A DNA stretch of 29,083 bases, taken from Euprymna scolopes. Its lineage: Eukaryota; Mollusca; Cephalopoda; Sepiida; Sepiolidae. Shown here piece after piece: positions 27,645 to 29,083 of this stretch. The notes under the pieces are model-generated. The model saw nothing but the letters and a program-made list of their open reading frames with translations. It was not told where the DNA came from and made no database searches. The translations under genes and the position numbers were made by a program. Every line of letters starts with the position of its first letter. Within the stretch, counting starts at the first letter, position 1. The DNA is taken from positions 41,721,108 through 41,750,190 of the forward strand of contig CM044519.1 of NCBI GenBank assembly GCA_024364805.1. The letters are read 5' to 3'.

Positions 27645-28425
27645 TTTTTATTAAATTTTCACCCCAAACAAGGCACATTGCCACTTTGGTGTAGGGGGAT
27701 ACTATCAGGGGCAGCAACTACTGGGGCACTATGTTGGGATTTGGGCAGCAAGATGTCGGTTCACGTTACACTTGAACTTCTGCATGTCAGTACAGTTAGG
27801 GAAGCAGGGACCTGGAATGGAATTTCAGAGTCTAGCGGTTCTGGGGAAGAAACTATTGGAGTAGAAAGATCTTTTACATCTAGGGATCTCTACTGTGTGG
27901 GGGTTGGATTTAGCTGCCTGCCGGGTTTGTCGAGGGTGTCTACGTCGTGGGGGCACAAGTGTCTGCAGTTCGTCAGAGCATTCACCATTAAAATACTTGT
28001 AGAACAGGTAGAGGGATGCAACGTTTCGTCGATGGGACAGAGGCTGAAGCTTAGATGCCAGTTCAGGGCCTATCAGATTTGCGACTCTCTTTTGAACCTT
28101 GCCTAGGAGAGAGAGAGACTAGCAGCAGATGCACCAGCCCAAATGTGACAACAGTACTCCGTACATGGGCGAATGGTGGCCTTATAGAGGTACAGGATAC
28201 TTTCAGGTATCAGTAGTTTTCTAGCACGGTAGAGAGAGCCTACCTTTTTCGCAGCGGCCCTGGCAATGTTTTCAATATAATTGTTCCAACTCATGTTTCC
28301 TGTGAACGTTAGGCCAAGCAGTTTGAAAGATGTACTCTCAGACAGGGAGTCACTGGCAATTGCTATTGGTGGCAGAGAAGGTTTTTTGTAATTATTGAAG
28401 GAAACCAGTTTAGTTAGTTTAATTT
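27645..28425 (-). mobile_element. CR1/Jockey-group LINE 3' end, second subfamily
   Basis: Minus strand, from 28425: LVSFNNYKKPSLPP, FKLLGLTFTGNMSWNNYIEN (28300), AKKVGSLYRARKLLIPESIL, IRPCTEYCCHIWAGAS (28150), then after a frameshift GKVQKRVANLIGPELASKLQ, PLSHRRNVASLYLFYKYFNG (28020), LVPPRRRHPRQTR, SFFPRTARL followed by a TGA where Trp is expected, and FKCNVNRHLAAQIPT at the end (near 27745). The frameshift lies in a (CT)n stretch at 28106-28120, probably a slippage event. The 3' UTR is short and ends with AATAAAAATA near 27645. The YADD box and all upstream parts are missing. The family resembles that at 4385 but differs clearly in sequence. Confidence 0.85.
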
Positions 28426-28545
28426 CAAACTTCAGTGTGAGAGACAAAAAAATGTTATTTTAAACTTAAGAGTGACAGACCGACTGACCGACGCATCTAA
28501 ATAAAGACCAATAGCCACTCGAGGGTAAGGATTAATGAAACGGAA
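28426..28545 (-). mobile_element. CR1-like LINE tail fragment (opposite strand)
   Basis: On the minus strand 'ccttaccctcgagtggctat' (about 28508-28527) matches the LINE 3' UTR signature. The preceding 'atttcaaacttcagtgtgag' and 'ttttaaacttaagagtgaca' match the doubled sequence at 24240-24300. 28546-28765 holds nothing recognised. Confidence 0.55.
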
Positions 28546-28769
28546 TGATTATCAGCTAGGATGAGGAGTGGTATGAGAGTACGAAAGTTGATCAAAAGTA
28601 TGGAGTATGTTTTGTGTTCTTTAGGTAAAGAGCTCTTGCAAAGAGGTTTTGTCCATGGAAGTTTCTACTGGTGCTTACTCATATTTCGCTTGTGGCCTTA
28701 AGGAAATGTGAATTGAAGAACGGACCACTGTTGTATCAAAGAAAGAACAAATTCAATATTTAACGAAAG

Positions 28770-28883
28770 TGAGGAGCTCTCTCTCTCTCTCTCTCTCACT
28801 CACTCACTCACTCTGGTTGTAAGTCTCTCTTTCTACCTCTCTGACGGTACGTCTCTCTCTCCCTCTCTCTCTCTCCCTCACTC

Positions 28884-28921
<38 letters not shown>

Positions 28922-29083
28922 GCTCTCTTTCTCTCTCTTTCTTTCTCTTTTGCTGTAAGTCTCTCCCTCTTTTTCCCGCCCTCTTTTTCTCTAACTCTCA
29001 TACGGTAAGTCTCTCGTTTTCTTTCTAGCGGAAAGTCTTTCTCCTCTCTCTTTCTTTTTCTCTCTCTCTCTCTTTCTCTCTCT
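28770..29083 (-). repeat. Long CT-rich tract with GGTAAGTCT motifs
   Basis: Over 300 bases of polypyrimidine on the plus strand reach the window end, with insertions of 'gacggtacgtctctc', 'ctgtaagtctctc', 'acggtaagtctctc' and 'gcggaaagtctttc'. A minus-strand Arg/Glu-rich frame here is low-complexity translation of (GA)n and not a gene. Confidence 0.85.

Noticed and set aside
28804-29001. Arg/Glu-rich minus-strand ORF
   Set aside because: Translation of (GA)n low complexity.

Overview
The window reads as gene-poor intergenic or intronic DNA from a large animal genome. It is AT-rich, with many trinucleotide and dinucleotide arrays, and nearly all longer coding traces belong to decayed transposable elements. 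The style of the repeats suggests a cephalopod, most likely an octopus: a CR1/Jockey-group LINE whose 3' end carries a 'taacccttat..cgagtggcctccgg' tail, tRNA-like SINEs, and LINEs with a restriction-like endonuclease. This is recognition from memory, not a database result. I find no convincing host protein gene, intact tRNA or intact rRNA gene. A 323-base assembly gap lies at 10247-10569.

Layout. 1-2.9 kb: an internally deleted mariner, a (TAA)n tract, the 3' end of a LINE with a restriction-like endonuclease (REL-LINE), a diverged tandem duplication holding a hAT-type MITE with perfect 8-bp target duplications, and a tRNA-like SINE with 10-bp duplications. 2.9-9.3 kb: a CR1-like LINE (minus), a repeat with an internal tRNA-Cys-like module, a Ty3/Gypsy gag fossil, a retroposon with a (CCAA)n tail, an LTR-like fossil, and a second mariner copy with the same internal deletion. 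9.4-14.5 kb: a polypurine tract, the gap with a hammerhead-ribozyme-like core at its edge, a Penelope-like RT/GIY-YIG element (minus), and another REL-LINE. 14.5-17.4 kb: a second tRNA-Cys-like repeat, a SINE headed by 5S-rRNA-like sequence with 13-bp duplications, and a CR1-like 3' end. 17.4-19.8 kb: a 42-bp minisatellite split by two inverted-tail elements and an LTR-like fossil, ending in a (TA)n cruciform. 21-25.1 kb: two REL-LINE copies head to head across a (TCA)n tract, two copies of a 198-bp MITE, a complete (CCAA)n-tailed retroposon, and a 698-bp element whose terminal inverted repeats resemble those of the MITE. 25.1-29.1 kb: CT tracts, a ~62-bp minisatellite, a third inverted-tail element with a nested hAT MITE, two mariner-like 3' ends in tandem, and a second CR1-like LINE.

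The most promising lead is a set of three 'inverted-tail' elements (17860-18305, about 18840-19018, about 26103-26752). Each carries a conserved hairpin reading CTGRNGAAGG..CCGAAACGT and has an inverted partial copy of its own 3' region at the other end. The hairpin resembles a hammerhead ribozyme core with one extra A. A closer hammerhead core lies about 1 kb downstream of the Penelope-like ORF in the same window. Penelope-like elements are known to carry hammerhead motifs and to occur in inverted arrangements, so these may be non-autonomous passengers of that machinery. That link is inference.
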